From DASRDZ01 sp035652335 (lineage in GTDB: Bacteria > Chloroflexota > Dormibacteria > Aeolococcales > Aeolococcaceae), in the NCBI GenBank assembly GCA_035652335.1, contig DASRDZ010000025.1, positions 1-64,000 on the forward strand: a DNA stretch of 64,000 bases. Direction: 5' to 3'. A model generated the notes under the pieces. The model did not search any database. It had not been told where the DNA came from and saw only the letters and a list, made by a program, of their open reading frames with translations. A program made the translations under genes and the position numbers. Positions 15,406 to 23,030 of this stretch are shown piece after piece. Positions within the stretch are counted from its first letter, which is position 1; each line of letters begins with the position of its first letter.

Positions 15406-16652
15406 CTGACGGCCTCCGTGGGCTCGGCTGGAAGCGTCTTGCCGCCGTGCGGCATCGCCGAGCCGATGCCCGGGATGTCGCGTCCTGGCAGCAGGGTGTG
15501 CCAGTAGAACCACTGGAACATCAGCTTGCCGAGATGGTTGAGATGCGACTCCTTGAGCAGCGGCAGTCCCATGCGGGCCGGGAAGTGACCGGGCAGCGGC
15601 TCGGTGTCGTAGTTGAAGTCGATGAGCAGCGCCTTGTGGAAGCCGGTCTCCACGAAGCAGTTGGCGTGCCCGTCGTAGGCCGCGTCGAGCGGCTCGCCGG
15701 CGAGGAAGCGGCGCACGTTCTCGCTGAGCACCTCGCCCTCGAAGTGGGTGACCGAGCCCGCCTTGGAGATGGGCACGTTGGCGGCGTCGCCGAGGGCGAA
15801 GACGTTGGGCCTGGCGCGCGACTGCAGGGTGTGCTCGTCGGTGGGCACGAAGTTGAGCTCGTCACCGAGCCCGGGTGAGCGGCCGACGTACGCGGCGCCG
15901 CCGTGCAGCGGCACCACGACGGCGAGGTCGAAGGGAACCTCCCTGCCGTCGTACCCGATCAGGCGCCCGTCACCGACCTCTCCGGTGTTGAACTCGGTGA
16001 CCACCTCGACGCCCTTCTGCTCCAGGATCCCGCCCAGGGCTCGCGACGCCACCGGCTTGGTGAAGGCGCCGTCGAGCGGCGTGACATAGGTGATGTCGAC
16101 GCGCTCGCGCACCCCCTTCTCGCGCAGGAACCAGTCGGCCAGGAAGCAGAACTCGAGCGGTGCCACCGGACACTTGACGGGCATGTCGACGACGTTGACC
16201 ACCAGGCGCCCGTTCTCGAAGCTCGCAAGCCGCTTCTGCAGCGCGCGTGCGCCATCCAGCGAGTAGAAGGTGAAGACGCTCTCGTTCCAGGCCGGACCCG
16301 TCATGCCCGGGGTCTCCTCGGGGAGCAGCGTGGCGCCGGTGGCGACGACGAGGACGTCGTAGTGGAGCGAGACGCCGTCCTGCAGGTGCACGGTGTCGCC
16401 GTCGAGGTCGACGCGGTCGATCCCCACCTCGCGGAAGTCGATGCCGTCGTGGAGCTGGCGGCGGCGTGGCCGCACCAGGTCCTCGGCGTGGGCGAGCCCG
16501 AAGGGGACGAAGAGCAGGCCGGGCTGGTAGACGTGCACGTCGTCCTGGTCGACGACGGTGATGTCGACGCTGCCCGGCAGCATCCGGCGAAGCCGGTTGG
16601 CGGCGAGAGTGCCCCCGGTGCCGGCCCCGAGGACGACGATGCGGCGTGTCAT
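15402..16652 (-). CDS. sqr: Sulfide:quinone oxidoreductase-like flavoprotein
   Basis: 416 residues. FAD fold VVLGAGTGGTLAANRL at the N-terminus, VHVYQPGLLFVPFG (SQR-like QPxL motif), ATGATLLPEETPG, the cysteine motif VKCPVAPLEFCFLADW near 155-170, and the C-terminal FALGDAANVPISKAGS. A further Cys sits in HANCFVETG. These fit SQR of the pyridine-nucleotide-disulfide family, which oxidises sulfide to zero-valent sulfur and reduces membrane quinone. The C-terminal amphipathic stretch (LGKLMFQWFYWHTLL) could dock on the membrane. It leads the sqr-tusE-dsrE unit. Confidence 0.87.
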   Translation of the reverse strand: MTRRIVVLGAGTGGTLAANRLRRMLPGSVDITVVDQDDVHVYQPGLLFVPFGLAHAEDLVRPRRRQLHDGIDFREVGIDRVDLDGDTVHLQDGVSLHYDVLVVATGATLLPEETPGMTGPAWNESVFTFYSLDGARALQKRLASFENGRLVVNVVDMPVKCPVAPLEFCFLADWFLREKGVRERVDITYVTPLDGAFTKPVASRALGGILEQKGVEVVTEFNTGEVGDGRLIGYDGREVPFDLAVVVPLHGGAAYVGRSPGLGDELNFVPTDEHTLQSRARPNVFALGDAANVPISKAGSVTHFEGEVLSENVRRFLAGEPLDAAYDGHANCFVETGFHKALLIDFNYDTEPLPGHFPARMGLPLLKESHLNHLGKLMFQWFYWHTLLPGRDIPGIGSAMPHGGKTLPAEPTEAVR

Positions 16653-16718
16653 CTCAGCACCGACGATGGCGGGGCGCGACCGGCGGCGCCAGAGGCGAAG
16701 AGCCTGTGGTCGCGGGTC

Positions 16719-16970
16719 CTATGCCACCGCGCCGTGGCCGACGTGCGCATGGCGGAGCAGGTACACGAGGTGCACGCCGTCCTGCTCCACGTCGACCTCG
16801 CCGCTCATCAACAGCCGCACCAGGGCGGCGCTGATCTGGGCTCCGAACGGCTGCAGCGACGCCGAGTCGGGGTCGAGGGCCACCGCGGTGTGGAGCCCCG
16901 GCAGGGTGAGCGGGGTCTCCGCCCCTGCGAGCGCTCGCAGCACCAGCCGGTCGGCGATCCTCGGGTCCAT
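16719..16970 (-). CDS. Small hypothetical protein upstream of sqr
   Basis: 83 residues. The predicted fold is helical (DPRIADRLVLRALAG; FGAQISAALVRLLMSGEVDV) followed by a short strand (GVHLVYLLRHAHVG), a pattern compatible with a small winged-helix domain though no DNA-binding signature is clear. No cysteine. It lies 66 nt upstream of sqr on the same strand and could be cotranscribed, possibly as its regulator; that is inference from position only. Confidence 0.45.
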   Translation of the reverse strand: MDPRIADRLVLRALAGAETPLTLPGLHTAVALDPDSASLQPFGAQISAALVRLLMSGEVDVEQDGVHLVYLLRHAHVGHGAVA

Positions 16971-17057
16971 GAGGGAGATTGACGGTCAGATGCGCGGGGT
17001 GCGGCAAGTGCCGAACGTCCCGGCCGCTTGTGACGGTTGGGCCGGCGGCCCTGGGCA

Positions 17058-17333
17058 TCACGTCATGTGGCGCATGCGCTCCAGCTCACGGTCGACGTCG
17101 GCCTCGGTGACCGGTCGCTGCGCGTAGACGTTCCAGGCGTGCATGACCACCCCGACACCCCAGCCGGCCATGACGATGCCCGGCCAGAAGAAGCCCTGGC
17201 CGCTCATCGCCCAGATGGCGATGAGGACGCCGTTGACCAGAACGTAGGTGAGCAGGTGGGTGGGGAACTCGCGCCGCTCCCTGACCCGGCGGCGCGCCTC
17301 GGCTCGGAGGTCCTCCTCCGGTGTGACGCTCAT
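17058..17333 (-). CDS. 2TM-domain small membrane protein
   Basis: 91 residues. A charged N-terminal helix (TPEEDLRAEARRRVRERREF) is followed by two hydrophobic hairpin helices (LLTYVLVNGVLIAIWAM and FFWPGIVMAGWGVGVVMHAW) and a charged tail (DVDRELERM). This is the layout of the 2TM domain found alone or fused to LytTR and histidine-kinase proteins. Role unknown; it probably associates with signalling or envelope proteins. It stands alone, upstream of the small gene at 16970. Confidence 0.7.
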   Translation of the reverse strand: MSVTPEEDLRAEARRRVRERREFPTHLLTYVLVNGVLIAIWAMSGQGFFWPGIVMAGWGVGVVMHAWNVYAQRPVTEADVDRELERMRHMT

Positions 17334-17456
17334 CTCTGAACCTCCGTGTCCGGCTGCACGGGCGCGCGACTCCATCGTCGGCGTCCGCGGGCGCGCCGCA
17401 CAGAGGAGCACGTCCCGCCGGTGGGGGACGAACGGCCGTCCGGTGGCCTGCGCCCC

Positions 17457-17462
17457 TACAGT
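17457..17462 (+). promoter_or_regulatory. -10 hexamer TACAGT deciding a TTG start at 17470
   Basis: TACAGT ends 7 nt before TTG 17470, the spacing seen at ATG/GTG starts elsewhere in this window; it is the main reason for choosing a TTG start. Confidence 0.45.
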
Positions 17463-17469
17463 TGCGGGC

Positions 17470-17817
17470 TTGAGCGACGACGCGCGAGCGCTGCGCATCC
17501 TCGACCGCATCCGCGCCATCCCGCCGGGCTTCGTGCGCACCTACGGCGACATCGACCGGCGGGCGCCGCGCCTCGTCGGGCGCGTCCTGGCGACGACGGC
17601 CGAGGACGTGCCCTGGCACCGCGTGGTCCGCGCCGACGGCAGCGTCGCCAGGGGCGCCCGGCAGCGCGCGCTGCTGCGCCGTGAGGGCGTGCCCCTCCGC
17701 GGTGACCGGGTCGACCTCGCCCAGGCGCGCCTCCCCGACGAGGTGCCGCTCCGCTTCGTCCGCCGAGCCCACGGCGGGAGCGGGCAACCGCCAGCCCCGG
17801 CGCGGACACGCCAGTGA
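17470..17817 (+). CDS. Alkyltransferase-like (ATL) DNA-damage recognition protein
   Basis: 115 residues. The fold is that of the MGMT C-terminal domain: ILDRIRAIPPGFVRTYGDI, then LVGRVLATTAEDVPWHRVVRADGSVA. The alkyl-acceptor cysteine motif PCHRVV is changed to PWHRVV, the defining replacement of ATL proteins, which bind O6-alkylguanine and flag it for nucleotide excision repair instead of removing the alkyl group. Arg finger in the GRV helix and the HRVV strand are retained. The start is taken as TTG from the promoter spacing; longer GTG forms are possible. Confidence 0.82.
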   Translation: MSDDARALRILDRIRAIPPGFVRTYGDIDRRAPRLVGRVLATTAEDVPWHRVVRADGSVARGARQRALLRREGVPLRGDRVDLAQARLPDEVPLRFVRRAHGGSGQPPAPARTRQ

Positions 17818-17887
17818 GGTGCTGACGCCGGCGCGGCCTTCGGGTACATTGCACGGGCAGCAACCGGGGGCACGAGAGGGCGAGCTG

Positions 17888-19642
17888 ATGAGGGGCGGCA
17901 CGGGGGCGCGTGTTCGTTGCGCGCTGGTGGCGGGCCTGGGCGGCGTGGTTTGCGCCGCGCTGCATTCGGGCGTGACCACCGTCGCCGCCCAGACCGGCGG
18001 CCCCGACCTGATCGTCAACGGCGACTTCGAGCAGAACGCCATCTCGCAGGCCTGGACGCTGGTGGGCAACACCACCACGGCGCTGCCCGGCTGGACCGCG
18101 AGCGGCGACGGGGTCGAGGTGATGCGCTCCTACTGGCAGCCGGCGCACGGCGCGCAGTCCGTCAACCTGTCCTCGAACGGCGCCTCGGAGGTCACCCAGC
18201 AGGTGAGCACCACGGCGGGGACGCAGTACCAGCTGAGCTGGTTCATCTCCGGCAACCCGCAGTGCACGACGCCGACCACGCGCGTGCTCAGCGTGATCTG
18301 GAACGGGAGCGTCGTCGCCCAGCCGACCTTCAACGTGAGCGGGCACAGCTTCCAGTCGATGGGCTGGACGGCCCAGAGCACGTCGGTGACAGCGAGCGGC
18401 GACAGCTCGACGGTGTCCTTCCTGCGTGCGGCCTCCACCGACGGCTCGTGCGGCGTCGCCATCGACGACGTGGCCCTGGCGGCCACCGGCGGGTCGTCGT
18501 CGGCCTCCGCAACCCAGCCGGCCGCGCTCCCGCCGCCCGTCCTGCCGGGCACGGGGGGTGGCGCAGGCGGTGGACAGCCTCCGATCGTCGCCGGCGGGTC
18601 GGGCTCCGGCGGGGGCGGCGCGGCGTCGAGCGCCCTGCACGGGCGCTCCACCATCACGGCCGGGATCGCCACACCCGGCCAGGCCTTCTCGTCCCTGCAG
18701 ACGACCGTGCTCAGCGCCGCCCTCGCGGTGCTGGCCATCGTCCTCATCACCTTCCCTGCGCAGCTCTTCAACCACACCTTCCAGGAGAACTACGAGGACA
18801 TCGTGGCCTTCTGGGAGCGCCACTTCGGCGTCGTCAGGCGCATGCGCAGCCGCATCGTGGCGCACACCGACCGGCGCACGCACCTCAGCATCATCGCCGC
18901 CGTGGTTCTGCTCGGCGCGCTGCTCGGCGGACTTCTCGACCCCAACTTCGGGTTCAACGGTACCTCGGTCACCACCTTCCTCTCCACGGTCGCCGCCACC
19001 CTGTGGGGCATCGCCGTCTCGACGTTCGTCATCGTCTCCTACCGCCGGCTGCGGCATCGCGACACGCAGTGGTCGCTGCGCGCCCTGCCCGCCGGGCTGC
19101 CCATCGCCATCGGCTGCGTCGTGGTGTCGCGGCTCTCCGACTTCGAGCCCGGCTACCTGTACGGCGTGGTCTGCGGCGCGGTCTTCACCGGAGCGTCGCT
19201 GGCGAAGAACGAGCAGGGACACACGGTCGCCATCGCCACCGTCGTGACCATGCTCATCGCGCTGCTCGCCTGGTTCGCCTGGCTGCCGGTGAACGACGCC
19301 GCCGCCAAGCCCGGCGCGCTCTGGCCGGTGACCATCCTCGACGACTTCCTCGGCGCCGTGTTCGCCGGCGGGCTGGTGGGATCGGTGATCGGCATGGTCC
19401 CGCTGCGGTTCCTGCCCGGTGGTACGCTCGCCGCGTGGCATCGCGGCGTGTGGGCGGTGGTGTCCGTCCTCGTCACCTTCATGTTCCTGGAGATCATGCT
19501 GAACCCCGCGCGCGGCGGACATCCGGGGCATGCCGCCGTGGGCACTGTGGTCGCGCTCTTCATCGCCTTCGGCGCGGGATCGGTGCTGTTCGCTGCGTAC
19601 TGGCAGCGCAAGCGGCGCAGGCTGGCGGCACCCGCACACTGA
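17888..19642 (+). CDS. FGLLP-type polytopic membrane protein with N-terminal extracellular DUF642-like domain
   Basis: 584 residues. A Sec signal (to about residue 35) precedes a secreted domain with the choice-of-anchor/DUF642 pattern: LIVNGDFEQN, LPGWTASGDGVEVM, QSVNLSSNG, YQLSWFISG, VAIDDVALAA. A Gly/Pro/Ser linker follows, then from about residue 270 a membrane region: LAVLAIVLITFPAQLFNHTF, QENYEDIVAF, LLDPNFGFN and several further helices. The C-terminal part resembles actinobacterial 'FGLLP motif' membrane proteins. A ligand-binding outer domain with a membrane channel-like base is inferred; function unknown. The Liv-type transporter gene starts 34 bp downstream. Confidence 0.7.
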   Translation: MRGGTGARVRCALVAGLGGVVCAALHSGVTTVAAQTGGPDLIVNGDFEQNAISQAWTLVGNTTTALPGWTASGDGVEVMRSYWQPAHGAQSVNLSSNGASEVTQQVSTTAGTQYQLSWFISGNPQCTTPTTRVLSVIWNGSVVAQPTFNVSGHSFQSMGWTAQSTSVTASGDSSTVSFLRAASTDGSCGVAIDDVALAATGGSSSASATQPAALPPPVLPGTGGGAGGGQPPIVAGGSGSGGGGAASSALHGRSTITAGIATPGQAFSSLQTTVLSAALAVLAIVLITFPAQLFNHTFQENYEDIVAFWERHFGVVRRMRSRIVAHTDRRTHLSIIAAVVLLGALLGGLLDPNFGFNGTSVTTFLSTVAATLWGIAVSTFVIVSYRRLRHRDTQWSLRALPAGLPIAIGCVVVSRLSDFEPGYLYGVVCGAVFTGASLAKNEQGHTVAIATVVTMLIALLAWFAWLPVNDAAAKPGALWPVTILDDFLGAVFAGGLVGSVIGMVPLRFLPGGTLAAWHRGVWAVVSVLVTFMFLEIMLNPARGGHPGHAAVGTVVALFIAFGAGSVLFAAYWQRKRRRLAAPAH

Positions 19643-19676
19643 GTCGCACCGCGCGCGGCGTCCGCGGCGTGAGCGG

Positions 19677-22433
19677 ATGACCATTCCCGGGACGGGCTTC
19701 CAGGTCACCGTCGAGGCGCTCGTCATCGGGGTGATCGTCGGCCTCACCTACGGCCTCTTCGCCTGCGCGCTCACCCTGGTCTACCGCATGTCCAGGGTGC
19801 TGAACTTCGCCGGCGGCAGCGCGGGAGCGTTGGCGGTGGCGGCGATGGGATGGGTGTTCTTCGCGCTGCACGGCGCGTGGGCCCTCGCGCTGCTCGCCGG
19901 CCTTGCGGCCGCGGCGCTGGCGGGGATGGCCGTCGGCTTCCTGGTGGTTGGACCGCTGGCGCGGTCCTCGCGGCTGACCGCGATGCTGGCCACCATCGGC
20001 GCGGCGCAGCTTCTGGCCGTGGTTGTCCTTTTCGTGCCGCGGCACGGCCGCGTCCCGCTGCCGTTCACCGCGCAGGTCGCGGTGGGCACGCTGACCCTGC
20101 GCGAAGGCGACCTCGCCATCCTCGCCGTCGCGCCGGTCGCGGTCGCGCTCCTCGCCTGGTTCCTGCGGCGCCACCGGCTGGGCGTCGCCTCGCGTGCGGC
20201 GTCGGAGAACATGGAGGCGGCGCAGCATGCGGGCATCCCCACCCGGCGCGTGGCCCTGACGATCTGGGCGATCGCCGGGCTGCTGGCCGGACTGGCGAGC
20301 GTGCTGGCGGCCGCGACCTCGGTGGCGCCGTCGGCGGGGAGCGCCAGCCCGCTGGCGGGCGGCGTGCTGTACTACGCGTTCGCCGCGGCGCTGATCGGCG
20401 GGTTCAACAGCCTGCCGCTGACCTTCGCGAGCGGCGTCGGCATCGGCGCGGTCGAAGCGGTGATCACCTGGAACTACCCCGCGGCGGACACGGCGGACGT
20501 CGTCATCCTCGCGGTGCTGCTGATGGTGCTGGTGTTCCGCAGGCGCACGGGCGGGGAGGGACGCGCCGCGGTGGGCGGCTCGTCGTCGCTGACGGGACCC
20601 ATCCAGCCGCTTGCGCCGCGCATCGCCGCGCTGCCCGGAGTGCGGCTGGCGCGCTGGGGATTGCTCGCCGCTGTCGTGGTCGCGATGAGTCTGGTGCCGC
20701 TGGCGATGCCGGTCGACAAGGTGGTCTTCCTGGCCAGCATCGCCGTGTTCGCCATCATGGGGCTGTCGCTGGTGGTGGTCACCGGGTTCAGCGGGCAGCT
20801 CTCGCTGGGGCAGGTCGCCCTCGTTGCCATCGGGGCGATCGCTGGCGGGCGCTTCGCCAGCATGGGCGCTCCGGCACCTCTCGCCTTCCTCGGCGCGGTG
20901 CTCGCCGGCGGCGCGGTTGCGCTCGTGGTGGCGCTGCCGACGTTGCGGATGCGCGGCGCGTCGCTGGCGGTGCCGACGCTGGGCGTCGCCGTGGTCGCGT
21001 CGGGGTGGCTGTTCCAGCAGGCGTGGCTGACGCGCACCGGGTCGGGAGGGTCGGCGCTCACCATCGCGCGGCCGTCGGTGCTGGGCATCGACTTCAACGA
21101 CGAGCGCACGTACTACTGGCTCTGCGTTGCGGCGCTGGTGCTCGGCGGGATGGTGGTGCACCGCTTCCATCGCAGCCGGACCGGACGGTCGGTCGAGGCG
21201 GTGCGCGACAACGAGGCGTGGGCTGCGGCGCTGGCGATCTCGCCGACCCGCGCCAAGCTGACGGCCGTCGTCGTCGCGGGGATGATCGCCGCGGCGGCGG
21301 GGTATCTGTACGGGGGTTTCCTCGTCAACTTCAGCCAGGGAGTCTTCTCGCCGGACGCCTCCCTCGCGCTGGTGGCCATGGTCGTGTTCGGCGGCGTCAG
21401 CACCGTGACCGGAGCGATCATGGGGGCGGTCTGGATCCAGTCCACGCAGTTCTTCCTGGCGCCGCTTTTGCCGGGCCTGATCGGCACCAACTCGACGCTG
21501 CTCTTCGCCGGGTTCGGGCTGCTGGTGGCGGTGCTGCTCTTCCCGCAGGGACTGGCCGGCGCTCTCTTCCGGCTGCGCGACGCCATCGTCGGCCGCTTCG
21601 TCCCCGCGCCGGGGGATGCCGGTGCCGTCGACGCCATCCCGCTGCTCGGAGTCGCAGCGCGACGCGACGGGACCGCGGTCGCACCGCCGCTCGCCGGTGC
21701 AGGTGCGCCGGCGCACCTCGAGGCCAACGACATCACGGTTCGCTTCGCGGGGCTGGTGGCGCTCGACGGCGTCGCGATCCGCGTGGCGCGCGGAGAAGTT
21801 CTCGCCATCATCGGCCCGAACGGGGCGGGCAAGACCACTCTTCTCGACGTGCTGTCAGGAGAGCTGCGGCAGCACCAGGGCAGCGTGCTGCTGGGCGGTG
21901 AGGAGATCAAGCGCCTCGCGCCCGCCGCGCGCGCCCGTCGGGGCATCGGGCGCAGCTTCCAGCAGGGACTGCTCTTCGACAGCCTCAGCATCCGCGACAC
22001 CGTCGGTCTTGCGCTGGGGCGCGCGTCGCCTCCCGACGCGTCGCAGGACGCCGGCCGGCGAACCGGCGATCTCCTCGACACCTTCGCCCTCTCCGGCATC
22101 GCCGACCGGCGCACCGGCGACCTGCCCACGGGCACGCGGCGGCTGGTCCAGCTCGCCTGCCTGGTGAGCCTGGGCGCGGGCATCCTGCTGCTCGACGAGC
22201 CGTCCGCCGGCATCGCCAAGCGCGACGTCGCCTGGCTCGGCGAGGCCCTCCTCGACGTCCGCACCAGGTTCGGCACCACGCTGGTGATCGTCGACCACGA
22301 CGTCCCGCTGGTCCGCGACATCGCCGACCGCGCCTACGGGCTCGTCGCCGGGCGCGTCGTCGCCGAGGGCAGCGTCGAGGACATCCTCGCCGACACGACG
22401 TTCCGTACCGCGTATCTCGGCACCGCGGCGTAG
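19677..22433 (+). CDS. Branched-chain amino acid-type ABC importer, LivH-LivM-LivG fusion
   Basis: 918 residues holding three normally separate subunits. Residues 1-~290 are a LivH-type permease (GLTYGLFACALTLVYRMSRV; ALIGGFNSLP), ~330-640 a LivM-type permease (MGLSLVVVTGFSGQLSLGQV; MVVFGGVSTVTGAIMG), and ~680-918 a LivG ATPase. The ATPase has Walker A GPNGAGKTTLLDVLSG near 712, Q-loop GRSFQQGLLF, an unusual signature LPTGTRRLVQLA in place of LSGGQ, Walker B ILLLDEPSAG and switch VIVDHD. Neither LivF nor a periplasmic binding protein is adjacent. Substrate is unproven; amino acids, urea or amides are typical. Confidence 0.88.
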   Translation: MTIPGTGFQVTVEALVIGVIVGLTYGLFACALTLVYRMSRVLNFAGGSAGALAVAAMGWVFFALHGAWALALLAGLAAAALAGMAVGFLVVGPLARSSRLTAMLATIGAAQLLAVVVLFVPRHGRVPLPFTAQVAVGTLTLREGDLAILAVAPVAVALLAWFLRRHRLGVASRAASENMEAAQHAGIPTRRVALTIWAIAGLLAGLASVLAAATSVAPSAGSASPLAGGVLYYAFAAALIGGFNSLPLTFASGVGIGAVEAVITWNYPAADTADVVILAVLLMVLVFRRRTGGEGRAAVGGSSSLTGPIQPLAPRIAALPGVRLARWGLLAAVVVAMSLVPLAMPVDKVVFLASIAVFAIMGLSLVVVTGFSGQLSLGQVALVAIGAIAGGRFASMGAPAPLAFLGAVLAGGAVALVVALPTLRMRGASLAVPTLGVAVVASGWLFQQAWLTRTGSGGSALTIARPSVLGIDFNDERTYYWLCVAALVLGGMVVHRFHRSRTGRSVEAVRDNEAWAAALAISPTRAKLTAVVVAGMIAAAAGYLYGGFLVNFSQGVFSPDASLALVAMVVFGGVSTVTGAIMGAVWIQSTQFFLAPLLPGLIGTNSTLLFAGFGLLVAVLLFPQGLAGALFRLRDAIVGRFVPAPGDAGAVDAIPLLGVAARRDGTAVAPPLAGAGAPAHLEANDITVRFAGLVALDGVAIRVARGEVLAIIGPNGAGKTTLLDVLSGELRQHQGSVLLGGEEIKRLAPAARARRGIGRSFQQGLLFDSLSIRDTVGLALGRASPPDASQDAGRRTGDLLDTFALSGIADRRTGDLPTGTRRLVQLACLVSLGAGILLLDEPSAGIAKRDVAWLGEALLDVRTRFGTTLVIVDHDVPLVRDIADRAYGLVAGRVVAEGSVEDILADTTFRTAYLGTAA

Positions 22434-22448
22434 TCCGGCGGCCGCTGC

Positions 22449-22454
22449 TATCGT
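22449..22454 (+). promoter_or_regulatory. -10 hexamer TATCGT of the SnoaL-like gene
   Basis: TATCGT ends 7 nt before ATG 22462 and lies only 16 bp after the transporter stop, giving the small gene its own near-leaderless promoter and favouring ATG 22462 over GTG 22456. Confidence 0.45.
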
Positions 22455-22461
22455 CGTGCCG

Positions 22462-22851
22462 ATGTCCCACTCCCAGGCCGACGTCGAGGCCATCGCCGCC
22501 AAGGTGAGGACCGCACTGGAGAGCGCCGACCTCGACACCTTCGCGGACCTCCTCGACCCCGATGTGCGCTGGGGGGCAGGAGGTGATCCGTCGCCTCCGT
22601 GCAGGAACCGGCGGCAGGTGCTCGACTGGTACCGCAGGGGGCGTGCCGCGGGACGGCGGGGCCATGTCAGCGACGTCCGCGTCCACAACGACAAGATCCT
22701 CGTGTCGATGAAGGTCACCTCCGGCGACGCCGGTGACGGCGCACCGGAGGCGGAGGATCGCTGGCAGGTCCTCACCGTCGTCGACGGCCGCGTCGTGGAG
22801 ATCCGCGGCTACGACGACGAATCCGAAGCCGTCGCCGCGGCCGGCGATTAA
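22462..22851 (+). CDS. SnoaL/NTF2-like cone-fold protein
   Basis: 129 residues. The opening helix (DVEAIAAKVRTALESADLDTFADLL), LDPDVRWGAGG, an internal helix NRRQVLDWYRRGRAAG and paired strands DKILVSMKVTS / RWQVLTVVDGRVVEIRGYDD match the NTF2-like/SnoaL-like fold used for small-molecule isomerases, hydrolases and binding proteins. No catalytic set can be assigned. It is followed by a likely terminator and marks the last core-like gene before the lower-G+C island. Confidence 0.7.
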   Translation: MSHSQADVEAIAAKVRTALESADLDTFADLLDPDVRWGAGGDPSPPCRNRRQVLDWYRRGRAAGRRGHVSDVRVHNDKILVSMKVTSGDAGDGAPEAEDRWQVLTVVDGRVVEIRGYDDESEAVAAAGD

Positions 22852-22868
22852 CCGAACTCAACGTCGAC

Positions 22869-22922
22869 ACCTGGTGCACCCTGGCGAGGCTTACTCAAAC
22901 CCTCGACGCCTTGACACCAGGT
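22869..22922. repeat. Inverted repeat at the left edge of the accessory island
   Basis: ACCTGGTG at 22869-22876 is exactly complementary to CACCAGGT at 22915-22922, 38 nt apart, in non-coding DNA where composition starts to shift. It could be an RNA stem or the relic of a recombination site; no function is shown. Confidence 0.4.
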
Positions 22923-22939
22923 TGGACAAGCTCGTTCAA

Positions 22940-22957
22940 GCCGCCGCGCACGGCGGC
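22940..22957. terminator. GC hairpin after the SnoaL-like gene
   Basis: GCCGCCG-CGCA-CGGCGGC forms a 7-bp stem 88 bp after the stop of the 22462 gene and 73 bp beyond the stop of the convergent ATPase gene; a bidirectional terminator is plausible though no U-tract is present. Confidence 0.4.
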
Positions 22958-23030
22958 GTTGCTTGACGGCATGACAGCTCGTGCGTCGCTCGTCGGCGCC
23001 CTGCGTCCTACGAATCCGTGTAGCCCAAAT

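Noticed and set aside
17470..17817. True O6-methylguanine-DNA methyltransferase
   Set aside because: The acceptor Cys is replaced by Trp in PWHRVV, so it cannot carry out direct alkyl transfer.
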